Source of the DNA: Phycisphaerae bacterium
Lineage (GTDB): Bacteria; Planctomycetota; Phycisphaerae; UBA1845
NCBI GenBank assembly: GCA_029260035.1
Contig: JAJDEA010000094.1
Coordinates: 1-61,633, forward strand
Length of the DNA stretch: 61,633 bases
Direction: 5' to 3'
The notes beneath the pieces are model-generated. The model saw only the letters and a list, made by a program, of their open reading frames with translations. It was not told where the DNA came from and ran no database searches. Of the stretch, positions 30,342-39,232 are shown one piece after another (positions within the stretch are counted from its first letter, which is position 1; every line of letters starts with the position of its first letter). The translations under genes were made by a program, and so were the position numbers.

Positions 30342-31028
30342 CTATTCTCTGCGTGATTCGGGGCATAGCTGGTAGACTCTCGGAGTGTCATACACCCACT
30401 GGATGCGTCGGTTGTCCAAACGCAGTTGATCTTGTCTAGTTGCCCTACGACGAATGCTTGGATGTTGCTGAGCTAACTTCGAGAGTTGCCCTTTGGATAC
30501 ATATCCTTTTTGCACAAGGGTAGGGCCATCGAGCCATTGCGTTGGATCGGATGCAGCTTCCGCTTCAAGTTCGCTTTCTTTCTTCCAGCCAGCCGTCGTT
30601 AATGCGTACCACTCCATCACTGTACCGGATTCTCTTGCGAATCGCCCATTTCCCCAACGTGAAACGATAGTTTTCGCTTCACGCCCTTCTGGGCCACGCG
30701 CAGCCGAGACCGATTGCAGATGCACGGTATCACCATCCGGGGTAATGAATTGGCACTTAGCAGAAGGCAGCACGAATTCCCGATATTCGGATTCGACCAG
30801 CCCTAGCGATCGAAGCGCAATAAATGAACCGCTGAAGTCCGATTCACGCTTTGTTACCGAAAGCTCCCACAGCAGAGCCGGAATCTCTGTTTCGAGCCTG
30901 TATGTGTGAGCCATCTCGCAGACTCTTTCATCCGAGCTATCAAAATCACCAACCAGCGGCAGCTCGATACTTGTTCCACGGGCGAGCTGCGCTAAGGTGC
31001 GCAGAAAATAGACGTCGTTGGCATTCAT
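30342..31028 (-). CDS. Unknown 228-residue element protein
   Basis: Not recognised. The C-terminal third (WLDGPTLVQKGYVSKGQLSKLAQQHPSIRRRATRQDQLRLDNRRIQWVYDTPRVYQL) reads like a DNA-binding winged or HTH segment. The N-terminal part is a mix of helices and strands with no catalytic motif. It is first in the minus-strand module with the AlpA-like proteins, primase and repressor, so a regulatory or replication-initiator role is plausible. No clear Shine-Dalgarno precedes the ATG at 31028. Confidence 0.7.
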   Translation of the reverse strand: MNANDVYFLRTLAQLARGTSIELPLVGDFDSSDERVCEMAHTYRLETEIPALLWELSVTKRESDFSGSFIALRSLGLVESEYREFVLPSAKCQFITPDGDTVHLQSVSAARGPEGREAKTIVSRWGNGRFARESGTVMEWYALTTAGWKKESELEAEAASDPTQWLDGPTLVQKGYVSKGQLSKLAQQHPSIRRRATRQDQLRLDNRRIQWVYDTPRVYQLCPESRRE

Positions 31029-31258
31029 ATGCGTGCAGTGTAATTCTATCAGGCGCAGGGTCCAGCATCCAGCCTACCGGGTTAGGGACTGTCCGATCCG
31101 TATTTGAAGGCTGAATACCGAGAGCTGATTTCAACCCAGCCGACCGCAAGTGCCGCATTGCGTACACAACCAGCCCACTGCACGGGGATTCTACTCCTTG
31201 CAATGCGGTGCATCGATATGGTATGATATCAGCCCGCCCATTTGAAAAGGATACAACT

Positions 31259-32620
31259 ATGATTGCACGTTTCACTTCGATAGGTTTGGTCTTGGCCGTC
31301 GCATCATCTGCTTTTGGGGTAACGATTCGCGTCCCCCTCGATGCTCCAACGATTCAAATTGCCATTTCTAACGCTATGCCATTCGATACGATCATCGTTG
31401 ACACCGGAACCTATTTCGAGGCAATCAGCTTTGGCGGGAAGGTCATCACGGTGCAGAGCACAAATCCGAACAACCCAGCCATCGTAGCAGCGACAATTAT
31501 CGATGCCGGTGGGCTTGGATCGGTCGTTACCTTCTCTGGCGGTGAGGACCAGACAAACACGATTCTTGATGGGTTTACGATCACGGGCGGGACGAAGGGC
31601 ATTGAGGGTAATAGTTCGCTTGCCGTCATCAAGCGTTGCGTGATACGCGATAATAGTTCTGTCGGAATTTCGCAAGCAGACGGGCGTATCGAAGACTGCC
31701 AAATACTGAATAACGAGAACGTCGGGCTAAACGATTGCGACGGAGACATTCAAAGATGCTTGGTTGATAACAACAAGAACGGTGGTACTGCGGGTTGCGA
31801 CGGAACTATTGTAGATACAATCATCGAGAACACGAGGAGCGCCGATGGCACAATCGGCGGTACTGCAGACATTGTTCGCTGTACGATTAGACTCAATGAG
31901 CGTTACGGCGTTAGTGGCCACAACGGAACTATCACACAATCGCTCATGACGGGAAACGGCATTTATGGAATCTCTGGGGGCAGTGGCCTTATTGACAACT
32001 GTGTCATTGCCGGAAACGGTGGATCAGGTTTTGGCAACTCTTCAAAGACAGTGTTGAGCTGCACCGTAACCGGCAACCGCCAGTATGGTTTCATTAACCA
32101 TACAGGCGCAATCAGCCATGTTATTCTTTGGGACAACCTTCTAGGGCCACTTAGTAACTCCTCAACCCCCCTCTTCTCCGGCACAGCCAATCCATTCTTT
32201 GTGCAGCCTGGATTCTTCGATCAGTTCAGTAATATGTGGGTGGATGGAAACTACAACCTTACTCAAAATTCACCGTTCATCGACGCTGGCGACCCACTCT
32301 ATCTGAACGACCCGACGGCTCCAATTGAAGACATTGACGGCAATCCGCGCGTTGTCGGCGCTCGAATCGACATCGGTGCATACGAGTTTCAAGCGGCGTG
32401 CGCGGGCCAGGATTTTGACGGCGACGGTACGTTCGACAATTGCGATAGAGATATTGACGACGATGGCATCCTTAACGTTCCCGATCAGTGCGATTTCACG
32501 CCGATGGGTATTCCAGTCAATGCGGATGGCCGCCCACTCGCCGATCAAAACTCAGATTGCGTCGTCGATCTACTCGATTACGCAGAGTTTCAGCTGTCTT
32601 TGTTCGGTCCAACGCCCTAA
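31259..32620 (+). CDS. Exported right-handed beta-helix protein with calcium-repeat / dockerin-like tail
   Basis: A 453-residue secreted protein. The signal peptide is MIARFTSIGLVLAVASSAFG. Repeated short coils follow (NSSLAVIKRCVIRDNSSVGIS and similar units with ITGG, GNG and DN turns), typical of parallel beta-helix proteins. The section SPFIDAGDP...IDIGAYEFQ is the closing motif of planctomycete choice-of-anchor proteins. The tail has DFDGDGTFDNCD and VNADGRPLADQNSDCVVDLLDYAEFQ, a dockerin-like pair of calcium loops. AAGG precedes the ATG. It is cargo of the element; its substrate is unknown. Confidence 0.85.
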   Translation: MIARFTSIGLVLAVASSAFGVTIRVPLDAPTIQIAISNAMPFDTIIVDTGTYFEAISFGGKVITVQSTNPNNPAIVAATIIDAGGLGSVVTFSGGEDQTNTILDGFTITGGTKGIEGNSSLAVIKRCVIRDNSSVGISQADGRIEDCQILNNENVGLNDCDGDIQRCLVDNNKNGGTAGCDGTIVDTIIENTRSADGTIGGTADIVRCTIRLNERYGVSGHNGTITQSLMTGNGIYGISGGSGLIDNCVIAGNGGSGFGNSSKTVLSCTVTGNRQYGFINHTGAISHVILWDNLLGPLSNSSTPLFSGTANPFFVQPGFFDQFSNMWVDGNYNLTQNSPFIDAGDPLYLNDPTAPIEDIDGNPRVVGARIDIGAYEFQAACAGQDFDGDGTFDNCDRDIDDDGILNVPDQCDFTPMGIPVNADGRPLADQNSDCVVDLLDYAEFQLSLFGPTP

Positions 32621-32690
32621 TTAAAAGAAAGGCATACTGCTAAGGTAGCTGTCAGGAAGAACCACAAAGAGAAAATGTCAGGAGCTTACT

Positions 32691-33482
32691 ATGAATATCA
32701 TCATTTCGCTGATCTGGATTTTGACGCTACAAACTACGCCAGCAAAACCGATCCCGCCTATCGAAAAGGTCGCTACGCCACTGCAGACAGCAATCATAGA
32801 AGCAGACAGGATTGTTGCCAAAGCAAAAATCAAACGGCTGTTCAATGGGTTCACGAAGCAAGCAATCGACAAGAAAAAAGAGGAAGTGAAACGATGCAAG
32901 CAATCTGTAATGATTGCGAGAACTCTCAAGGGTTTGTATTGGGCGGTTGTACCAATCGAATCACTGTCTGTTAATGATGCAGGTCATATAGTTTTGAATA
33001 GCGCTGCAAAAGTACGAAACAGCGGAATGGTGCAATTTAAGATGATTCTGGATGAATCAAGTGAAATCCGCCAACTTGAAATTGAAGCCGAAAAACTAAG
33101 ATACAGAACAAAACTAAAAACAATAGACCGATACAAGGGTCATGACGAAGCAAAAAGAAAAGCAAACAAAGACATCGTAAGACAGGCACGGCACAAAGAA
33201 CGGAAGGCAAAACAACTACGAAGCAAACTTGGCCAATCTGCTATAGCTCCCGAACGAAAGCGATGGGAGCGCGTTGAAATAATTATCGAAGTAACAGAAC
33301 AAATGGCCAATAGGATAAATATGAGCAAGCTCGCCGGTGCGCCTACAGCAAAATTGTTTTTCACAATTGACGATTTCGACATCGATACAGAGGGAAGACA
33401 GGTTGATATCCCGCCAGTCATAAATAGGTTGCATTGCACACTCAAAGAAGTCGAAAAGAGATTTCGGCTACCCAAACCCTAA
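32691..33482 (+). CDS. Exported basic coiled-coil protein of unknown function
   Basis: A 263-residue protein with an N-terminal hydrophobic stretch (MNIIISLIWILTLQTTPA) that should act as a signal peptide or anchor. The rest is strongly Lys/Arg-rich with heptad-like helices (EIEAEKLRYRTKLKTIDRYK), then a small beta region (AKLFFTIDDFDIDTEGRQVDIPPV). No family was recognised. GGAG lies at good distance from the ATG. It follows the beta-helix gene by 70 bp on the same strand, so the two cargo proteins may act together at the cell surface. Confidence 0.65.
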   Translation: MNIIISLIWILTLQTTPAKPIPPIEKVATPLQTAIIEADRIVAKAKIKRLFNGFTKQAIDKKKEEVKRCKQSVMIARTLKGLYWAVVPIESLSVNDAGHIVLNSAAKVRNSGMVQFKMILDESSEIRQLEIEAEKLRYRTKLKTIDRYKGHDEAKRKANKDIVRQARHKERKAKQLRSKLGQSAIAPERKRWERVEIIIEVTEQMANRINMSKLAGAPTAKLFFTIDDFDIDTEGRQVDIPPVINRLHCTLKEVEKRFRLPKP

Positions 33483-33692
33483 CAATCGCCCACCGCATCG
33501 GGGCGAGGCCGTAGTGGCAAATGGGTGCGTGTGGCCAACTTCCAAAATATTTCATTTGGCACTGGATGGAACATGGAAACTCTAGGCGAAAATCACCAAT
33601 CAAGCCCCAAAAACAGGCATCTTGTCCGATAACGGTATACAAGTCCTGTACAAATTTACATGTATTTCTTGCGCAAGGTACGATATACTGTA

Positions 33693-33714
33693 TGTGAGCA
33701 TTTATGCTATCACA
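33693..33714 (+). promoter_or_regulatory. Imperfect palindromic operator upstream of hicBA
   Basis: TGTGA...TCACA arms enclose GCAT-TT-ATGC with one base of asymmetry. It lies just after a TATACT -10-like box (33684-33689) and 11 bp before the hicB start, the expected place for autoregulation by a HicB DNA-binding antitoxin. Confidence 0.5.
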
Positions 33715-33724
33715 GGAGCGGACC

Positions 33725-34084
33725 GTGCAACCGTATGTTCAATTCCAAATCGTAGTCTACCCATCAGAATATGATGATTGCGGCAGATTCACAGCGCACT
33801 GCTTGAATATGGACTTGGTAGCAGATGATGATAGTGTTGAAGGCGCGGTTTCTTTACTTCTTGAACTGATTGAGACGTCTTGTTTCTCAGCTGAAGCGCA
33901 CAAGGCGAATCAATTTCGATCGGCTGACAAGGAATATTGGAAAAAGTTCCAAGTTGCACAATCACTTCCAGTGGAATTGATGGAACGAATCACGTCCAAC
34001 GCTAATAAGAGAAACATGCCGACCGAGCGTAAAGTAAATCTAGATTCCGAAGATTGTACGGTGAGACAACTCGTACCGGCATGA
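33725..34084 (+). CDS. hicB: HicB-like antitoxin
   Basis: A 119-residue protein. Its first half is the HicB ferredoxin-like RNase-H fold (FQIVVYPSEYDDCGRFTAHCLNMDLVADDDSVEGAVSLLLELIE). The second half is helical and could carry the DNA-binding part (LPVELMERITSNANKR). The GTG at 33725 is chosen because AGGAG lies six bases upstream; an ATG at 33704 would place that site inside the gene. It is followed at once by hicA, with antitoxin first, the less usual order for hic loci. Confidence 0.75.
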   Translation: MQPYVQFQIVVYPSEYDDCGRFTAHCLNMDLVADDDSVEGAVSLLLELIETSCFSAEAHKANQFRSADKEYWKKFQVAQSLPVELMERITSNANKRNMPTERKVNLDSEDCTVRQLVPA

Positions 34085-34088
34085 GTTA

Positions 34089-34325
34089 TTGAAGTTTCGC
34101 AAATTCAAAAAAAAGATGAGCGAGTACGGGATTATCTTCTACCGTACAAAAGGGAAAGGCTCCCACGGTTCATTTGTCGGTTATTCGCACGCAACTCAAG
34201 TCAAGCAAACCTATGCAATTCCATCTCATAGTCAAGAAGAAATCTCCAAGCTCTACATGCACCAATGCCGCAAATCCTTTGAGTTGACAGCTGAACATGG
34301 CGTGCCAGACTCCGAGTTTGAATAG
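34089..34325 (+). CDS. hicA: HicA-like mRNA interferase toxin
   Basis: A 78-residue double-stranded-RNA-binding-fold protein. KFRKFKKKMSEYGIIFYRTKGKGSHGSFVG carries the G-S-H signature with the catalytic His, and YAIPSHSQEEISKLYMHQCRKSF is the usual C-terminal part. The TTG at 34089 is four bases after the hicB stop. An ATG at 34116 would remove the first helix. It should cleave mRNA when free of HicB and stabilises the element after loss events, an inference from the family. Confidence 0.75.
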   Translation: MKFRKFKKKMSEYGIIFYRTKGKGSHGSFVGYSHATQVKQTYAIPSHSQEEISKLYMHQCRKSFELTAEHGVPDSEFE

Positions 34326-34474
34326 CCCCGCTACGCCACGGTGAGCAAATTATCCTTTCCTATGCCATAAATGTCGTGTGCCCCGCGATCGTAACTGAAT
34401 CGCTGGCGTCGCGAGACAGGCCGATCGTGGACTCTTCTTTGGCATTATGCCAAATGAATGTCCAGCTATGACCA

Positions 34475-34816
34475 TCAAATATCCTCGCCTTGCCCATATG
34501 ACAAACTGTCGAAGTCTGCGGGACGCTCTTGCTCTACCATTACGACCGCAAATCCGTTGCATCCACTGTCCGTCTTGCCTTCGTCGCGATCTACCCTACT
34601 CAAGAGAAAAGCCCAGGTGCCGGTATTCTTAAGCAACTCGACAAACCCCATTACGCCTCTCTCATCGATGATCGCTTGTAAGGTCGCCTCTACCGTACGA
34701 TCGTCAACTAATCGCTCAAGAACTTCATCAATGCAATCCAAGAGCTTGAGCGTGCCCATTCGCCGCCCTGGCTTTCGCCCAGGACCGGGCGGGTTACCTT
34801 TCTTGTACCTACCCAT
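34475..34816 (-). CDS. DUF5681-like / small-terminase-like protein
   Basis: About 113 residues from the ATG at 34816 (open to 34870). The start MGRYKKGNPPGPGRKPGRRMG is the Gly/Pro/Arg-rich leader seen in DUF5681 proteins, which often lie beside phage terminases. A helical stretch follows (LLDCIDEVLERLVDDRTVEATLQAIIDERG) and then LSRVDRDEGK. If it is a TerS-like packaging adaptor, the element would be a satellite that redirects packaging of a helper phage. That role is a guess; no large terminase is present. Confidence 0.5.
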   Translation of the reverse strand: MGRYKKGNPPGPGRKPGRRMGTLKLLDCIDEVLERLVDDRTVEATLQAIIDERGVMGFVELLKNTGTWAFLLSRVDRDEGKTDSGCNGFAVVMVEQERPADFDSLSYGQGEDI

Positions 34817-34939
34817 CGCGTCACGCCGTACCAAACTCTGATCCGAGGTTTGTCTTTCGCATTCATACATTTCGGCACCGTATTCTTTAGCGTAGAAAGC
34901 GATTGAAACTTAGCGCATTGCCTTTGTCGAGAATCGCCG

Positions 34940-35125
34940 TCATTGTGTCGCCGCCTTGACCATTGCGACGATCCCTGCGCGCACTGGCATCGGGAGCGCT
35001 GCCCAGCTCTCAACGATGATCGCCAATTCTGAGTCATTTCGCAGGAAAAGCGGCAAGTTTAACGGCAACTCAGAATCGCCCGAGACCGTAAGTGCTTGTG
35101 TTTCCAAGTACTTACGATCATCGGT
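34940..35125 (-). other. Detached C-terminal tail of the integrase gene
   Basis: Reading on the minus strand out of attR in the integrase frame, 61 sense codons follow before a TGA at 34940. They encode TDDRKYLETQ and then LFLRNDSELAIIVESWAALP and MPVRAGIVAMVKAATQ. I recall similar acidic helical tails at the C-terminus of planctomycete integrases. There is no start codon of its own inside the element. In the excised circle it joins integrase codon 502 in frame, giving a 563-residue enzyme. It fills an otherwise empty interval. Confidence 0.75.
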
Positions 35126-35176
35126 CAGCTGACTCTTAATCAGCGGGTCCGGGGTTCGAGTCCCTGGCGGTGCATT
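35126..35176 (+). repeat. attR: right 51-bp direct repeat, tRNA-Lys 3' fragment
   Basis: Identical to 25515-25565. It is the chromosomal 3' part of tRNA-Lys left behind after integration; the acceptor and D-arm 5' half is missing, so it is not a functional tRNA. Confidence 0.95.
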
Positions 35177-35546
35177 TGATTTCAAGCGTCTCGCGCGGCA
35201 TTTTCTTATACTCGCCGTCGCAACTTGATGACTCCTTCGACACTACGGAGTCACTTTGAGCCTCGTTGATGATCTCGTCGATCAGATGGTCTTGCTCGAC
35301 CAGGGCTTCCTTGAGTGCTTTCGAGAGCTTCTTGATAGAACTCTCCACCCGCAGTGTCAGACCTTTGGCGCCGATTTTCTTTTGAAACACCAAACACAAC
35401 GGCCCCTTGCCTCGCAAGTACTTAGCGCCCTTGCTGTTAGCCTGTTGATGGTCTTTAAGCCGACGAGATACGTCGGTCGCGATCCCAGTGTAAAGGGAGC
35501 CGTTCGCGCATCGCACAAGATAAACTGACCACTGAGATTGATCCAT
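35136..35546 (-). CDS. GIY-YIG family nuclease
   Basis: A 136-residue protein of the small single-domain YhbQ/UPF0213 kind. WSVYLVRCANGSLYTGIATDVSRRLKDHQ carries the GIY-YIG strands (here VYL...YTG) and the catalytic Arg; a Glu lies in RVESSIKKL. A 40-residue acidic tail follows, and the last residues and the stop are antisense to the tRNA-Lys fragment. The gene lies outside the element and was the original convergent neighbour of tRNA-Lys. The core fold ends before the att site, so integration does not change this protein. Confidence 0.88.
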   Translation of the reverse strand: MDQSQWSVYLVRCANGSLYTGIATDVSRRLKDHQQANSKGAKYLRGKGPLCLVFQKKIGAKGLTLRVESSIKKLSKALKEALVEQDHLIDEIINEAQSDSVVSKESSSCDGEYKKMPRETLEIKCTARDSNPGPAD

Positions 35547-35682
35547 TAATTAACCGTTTCTTGTACGCTCAGAAGCTTCATTCGCCGAGGCGATTCTATC
35601 GCGACGATATGGCATCTAACTCAACATCCAGCCGTCGCCCACCTCGAAATGATTTACCCTTCAAGCCAAATAACTCATAGTC

Positions 35683-36237
35683 TTAAAGCTCAACATTGCT
35701 CCGATTCAAACTGATTGAATAGGTGCCCCTCAATCCGTTGAAGTGCTCTCTGTTACCGTGTTTGGCATCTCGAAAGGCAAAGAAGAAACGATAAAGAAAC
35801 GGATAGCGAAGCCCTCGGAAGTAAATCAACATCGGATTGAAATTGAAATTGTCGTCACCAATTCCAAACCGGCGATAGATACGGACTTCAAGTGATTTTC
35901 CCCAGGAACCTCTTTCGGACCAATTCAAGACCAAGACCTGCTCACCAAGTCGAGGCATCCATTCTTGCTCGATGTAGTCGCTCCAATTAGGCGAGTCCGA
36001 GTAGACAAGAATGCCACGGATTGGCGTTTTCCTCCAACGAATCCATGCCGCTAGAAGAAGTAGGACACCGTAAGTCATGTATTCGATATAGAGGATCAGC
36101 GGAATCACAGAGAAGAGCATGAACCACCAGCCGAGCAGAATCCATAGCAAGATGCCAGCCGCCGCTGGTATCAATGCGAGAAGTCCGCCACTTCCTAAGA
36201 ATCTTCCTTCCGGTAGTGGCGTTTTCTTTTTCGACAT
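35683..36237 (-). CDS. Hypothetical membrane protein
   Basis: About 184 residues. Two hydrophobic segments near the N-terminus (GLLALIPAAAGILLWILLGWWFMLFSVIP and LYIEYMTYGVLLLLAAWI) are followed by a soluble domain with SDSPNWSDYIEQEWMPRLGEQVLVLNWSERGSWG and an aromatic-rich end. No family was recognised. The ATG at 36237 is chosen; a GTG at 36252 would overlap the upstream gene by 11 bases. It lies directly after the 117-residue gene and is probably co-expressed. Confidence 0.65.
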   Translation of the reverse strand: MSKKKTPLPEGRFLGSGGLLALIPAAAGILLWILLGWWFMLFSVIPLILYIEYMTYGVLLLLAAWIRWRKTPIRGILVYSDSPNWSDYIEQEWMPRLGEQVLVLNWSERGSWGKSLEVRIYRRFGIGDDNFNFNPMLIYFRGLRYPFLYRFFFAFRDAKHGNREHFNGLRGTYSISLNRSNVEL

Positions 36238-36241
36238 CCAA

Positions 36242-36595
36242 TTAAAGAACACCTTTTACAGAATGATACCAATTCATATGTGCGTCACTCTTGTGACCAA
36301 ACCCTGCATCCATGAGGAGGTCACGCCAATCTGTATAAGCGAGTTCGATTGCATAGGAGAAATCTTCTTCGTTTTCCTTAATCAATTTCATAACGGCAAA
36401 CCTTATACGCTCCATACCCTCAGGCGTTTCGTTCTCACAGAAGGGAATATTGGAGCCAACGGATTCGATCAACGCGTTCTCGACCCTGCTCGAGAGCGGT
36501 TCATCAAAGAGAGCCTTGACAAGCGTATTCGTTCGCTTCGAAAGCAGAATAGACATTTCTAGTCTCGCTCTTAATTCTCCGGTTCGATCTTGCAT
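36242..36595 (-). CDS. Hypothetical helical protein
   Basis: A 117-residue soluble protein, mostly helical (LSKRTNTLVKALFDEPLSSRVENALIES, then GMERIRFAVMKLIKENEEDFSYAIELAYTDWRDLLMDAGFG). No family was recognised. It ends a few bases before the start of the membrane-protein gene, suggesting an operon of two. Confidence 0.6.
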   Translation of the reverse strand: MQDRTGELRARLEMSILLSKRTNTLVKALFDEPLSSRVENALIESVGSNIPFCENETPEGMERIRFAVMKLIKENEEDFSYAIELAYTDWRDLLMDAGFGHKSDAHMNWYHSVKGVL

Positions 36596-36616
36596 GTGCT
36601 CTTGTAGTTTTGGTCG

Positions 36617-36810
36617 ATGCGAAGCAAGATTTCATGCGACATCAGCACGACTGCCGAGTTCTACATTACGGTTGGTACGGAGCACGCGTTCACAGGAGGC
36701 TACGACAGTATCAAGCGGTTCGCTCGGCGACTGCGGAGCCATGGGCAGCTACCGTTTCGACGCATGGAGTGCGCTCCAGGTTGGGTTCGACTTCTCCTGC
36801 CTAGCTGTCT
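36617..36810 (+). pseudogene. IS21-family transposase (IstA) remnant
   Basis: Internal fragment of an IstA-type transposase. In one frame it reads ISTTAEFYITVGTEHAFTGG and then YDSIKRFARRLR, LPFRRMECAPG. The expected next motif (QVDFG-like) appears as QVGFDF only after a frameshift near 36780. There is no start, no catalytic core and no istB. It marks an old insertion in the short chromosomal stretch between the two tRNA-borne elements. Confidence 0.7.
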
Positions 36811-37314
36811 GTGAGTTCACTACAGTATTCATTAGTTGACCGTTTAACAAATATTATGGTCCAAGTTTTCATCACTCTCAAGACGTTTTTCACGTTTATT
36901 GTGAGTTTCTTGGTCAATCGCCTTGGTACGGGTTGGAACGCGCCTTGCCACGGCATATCAGAAGAAAAGGCAGGCTTCGGTGCGAGAACTACATTCGAGG
37001 CATTATCTGGGTCGCTGGAGCGCTTCGCAGTTTTGTTCGTGTGTGAGAAATCCTAGTATCCAGTGCGAAGCAAAGCAGCACCCTAGTTTATCATCGTCAA
37101 ATGGATGGATGGTTTCGCTGCTCTTGGGCAGCATTTCGAGATCCTTATTTATTCATCGATAGCATGCGTTGTCGGTCGTTCCGTCATTGCCCAAAGTGGA
37201 ATGAGTGGTTTTGACGATACCGCAGGCAGTCATTAAGGCGTTTCCGAATACGCTCCCGCCGTGTTTCGGGTTCGAAGTGACTAGACCGGCTAGCGGGTAT
37301 GGGAACTTGGGAAG
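36811..37314. other. Non-coding region after the IS21 remnant
   Basis: About 500 bp of short broken frames in all directions. It may hold further decayed insertion-sequence DNA, but no second recognisable transposase motif was found. The promoter of the lipoprotein gene at 37315 should lie near its right end. Confidence 0.4.
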
Positions 37315-39105
37315 ATGACGAATTCTATGGGACGCGAGTATGTCGCAGTCTTGTGTGTTTTCCTAATCGTGACAGGGCCGATCTCCATGTCTGGGTGTGA
37401 CACTCCATTGATCGGTAGTAGCGACATCGTGCTGTCGTCAGCTCGGTTGACTCCTGGGCAGTTCCTGACGATTTCCGCTCCATCCATCCTTGAAGGATCC
37501 ACGGTGGAGGTCGAGTTCCGGGGGGCTGGAGGCTTTCTTGTGAGCGTCGAGGCTTTGGACACTCAGGACGGCAGCCTAAGAGTGGCCGTCCCACCGTTCG
37601 TGGATCCGGTCACGGGAGAATTCCGAGCAGCCGAGGTGACGGTCTCGCTAAAAGGCATCGATTCTCAGCGCTCGCTGATGATCGACGACTTGCTTGAACT
37701 CGACGGCGTCGCCCCGGGAACGTTTGTTCGGATTATTCTGGAGGTGGCTATCGAAAGCTCCCAATCCACGTTGGACAACCTCGCGTTGATCGAGAACGAT
37801 CTGCCAGGTTCCGTTGATTCTTCGGAGGCGGTTGCGGTCATTAATCAACAGATTCAAGCATTGCAGGATACGCTCGACGAGTTGAACGCATCGGGCGAGT
37901 TCGTCGTCGAGGTTTCGGGGGTCGGACCTGTGGCGATTGCTGGCGACGACCTGCGTAAGGCTGATCGGGTACTACTTTCGATGATCGCTGGCGTAGCCGA
38001 GTTGAACGAGACCGGCACAGCGTCTAAACGCACAAGTGATTTGAAAGGTGTGTCTGCAAGCACCTCTCGGAAGAATGCCGGAGAGTGCCTCCTCATTGTG
38101 GACGAACAGGAAAAAATCAATTGTCTCAACGAAGTTGCGCGCGACACCGTAAGCGGTAGTAGTACGAGGCAGGCAACGAACTTCGCAAGTATGCTTGCAG
38201 CGGGGGTTGGATTGGGCATATTCACGCTTGGCGCTTTCGGCTTCATTACAATATCTCCGGCAGTTGCCGTAACAAGTCTGGTTGTCGGTGTCATCGGAGG
38301 CGCGGCCTCGTTTACGAATGCGGGGGTGACGAACCAGAACACGGACGCTTTTCTTAACAATGATCGCCCAGGATTCGATGCCGGCCAAGAGGGAGCCAGT
38401 CAACTGATTCGGGTGGGAACCAATGCCGCCAGCAGCTTGCCCGTTGTCGGCGCTCCCGCACAGGCGGTCAATGTCGGGCTTACGGTCAATGACCTACTTA
38501 ACGGTGCAGAGGCGATAAAGTGTTCCGACGAACAGCAGAAGACCGGTGTTCAGCAGCAGGCTGACACAACAATTACGGATTTCTGTCCGGTTATGTCACC
38601 GGACGGTGGAGGGGATTCAGGGACGGGTATGGGAGATACTACCGATCCCGGCCAGGACGATCAGGATCCTCCGGTGTCCGGGGCCTACACGACTTTGGGA
38701 TATGTAAACACCGATGGAAGCTCCGGCAGCGGCGCGTCGGTCGATCCCGCGCAGGCTCAAATCCAGCTTACCGGTGATCCAGCCCGACCGACTATCAGTT
38801 GGAATGGAGTCAGTGATGTGTTTACTCTGTTCGTCACCTCCAGCGCATTAAGTGACGTGCGCATCTTGTATGGCTTGGAGGGCGAGACACCACCGGACGA
38901 AAACGGCGACACCGAACAGGTGCCGTTCGCTTTTTCCTCTGTGGCGTATGGCACATTCGGGTTGACGAACACGGTGCCCACCGAAGGACAGAACGGCCCC
39001 CTAGGGCCGGGCGATGCGACGCCCCTCTCGTCGGGCATGTTGGTGTCGGTAAACATTGCGACGCTCTCAGGACAATTGGCCTCGCTGTCCGTGCTCGTGA
39101 ACTGA
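37315..39105 (+). CDS. Large predicted lipoprotein, unknown function
   Basis: A 596-residue exported protein. The N-terminal hydrophobic region ends in ISMSGC, a good lipobox. An N-terminal beta domain (RLTPGQFLTISAPSILEGSTVEVEFRGAGG) resembles IPT/TIG-like folds. It is followed by helices and a glycine/alanine-rich hydrophobic segment (LAAGVGLGIFTLGAFGF, VVGVIGGAASFTNAG) that could insert in a membrane. A Gly/Asp/Pro-rich linker (DGGGDSGTGMGDTTDPGQDD) leads to a C-terminal beta domain. I do not recognise the family. It is the last gene before the tRNA-Arg fragment. Confidence 0.7.
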   Translation: MTNSMGREYVAVLCVFLIVTGPISMSGCDTPLIGSSDIVLSSARLTPGQFLTISAPSILEGSTVEVEFRGAGGFLVSVEALDTQDGSLRVAVPPFVDPVTGEFRAAEVTVSLKGIDSQRSLMIDDLLELDGVAPGTFVRIILEVAIESSQSTLDNLALIENDLPGSVDSSEAVAVINQQIQALQDTLDELNASGEFVVEVSGVGPVAIAGDDLRKADRVLLSMIAGVAELNETGTASKRTSDLKGVSASTSRKNAGECLLIVDEQEKINCLNEVARDTVSGSSTRQATNFASMLAAGVGLGIFTLGAFGFITISPAVAVTSLVVGVIGGAASFTNAGVTNQNTDAFLNNDRPGFDAGQEGASQLIRVGTNAASSLPVVGAPAQAVNVGLTVNDLLNGAEAIKCSDEQQKTGVQQQADTTITDFCPVMSPDGGGDSGTGMGDTTDPGQDDQDPPVSGAYTTLGYVNTDGSSGSGASVDPAQAQIQLTGDPARPTISWNGVSDVFTLFVTSSALSDVRILYGLEGETPPDENGDTEQVPFAFSSVAYGTFGLTNTVPTEGQNGPLGPGDATPLSSGMLVSVNIATLSGQLASLSVLVN

Positions 39106-39232
39106 TCGCGCGATCGTTATGAGTGCTGGCAGACCTGCAGGGTGCGTCCGAGGCCAAATCGCAGCCTATCAGGAAGGTCGGCTAACGAAACCTGCGGAGA
39201 TAACTCCTTACCCCACAAGCACTTCCTATCAC

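Noticed and set aside
35126..35176. Second tRNA-Lys gene
   Set aside because: Only the 3' part is present; the acceptor 5' strand and D-arm 5' half are missing. It is the attR scar.
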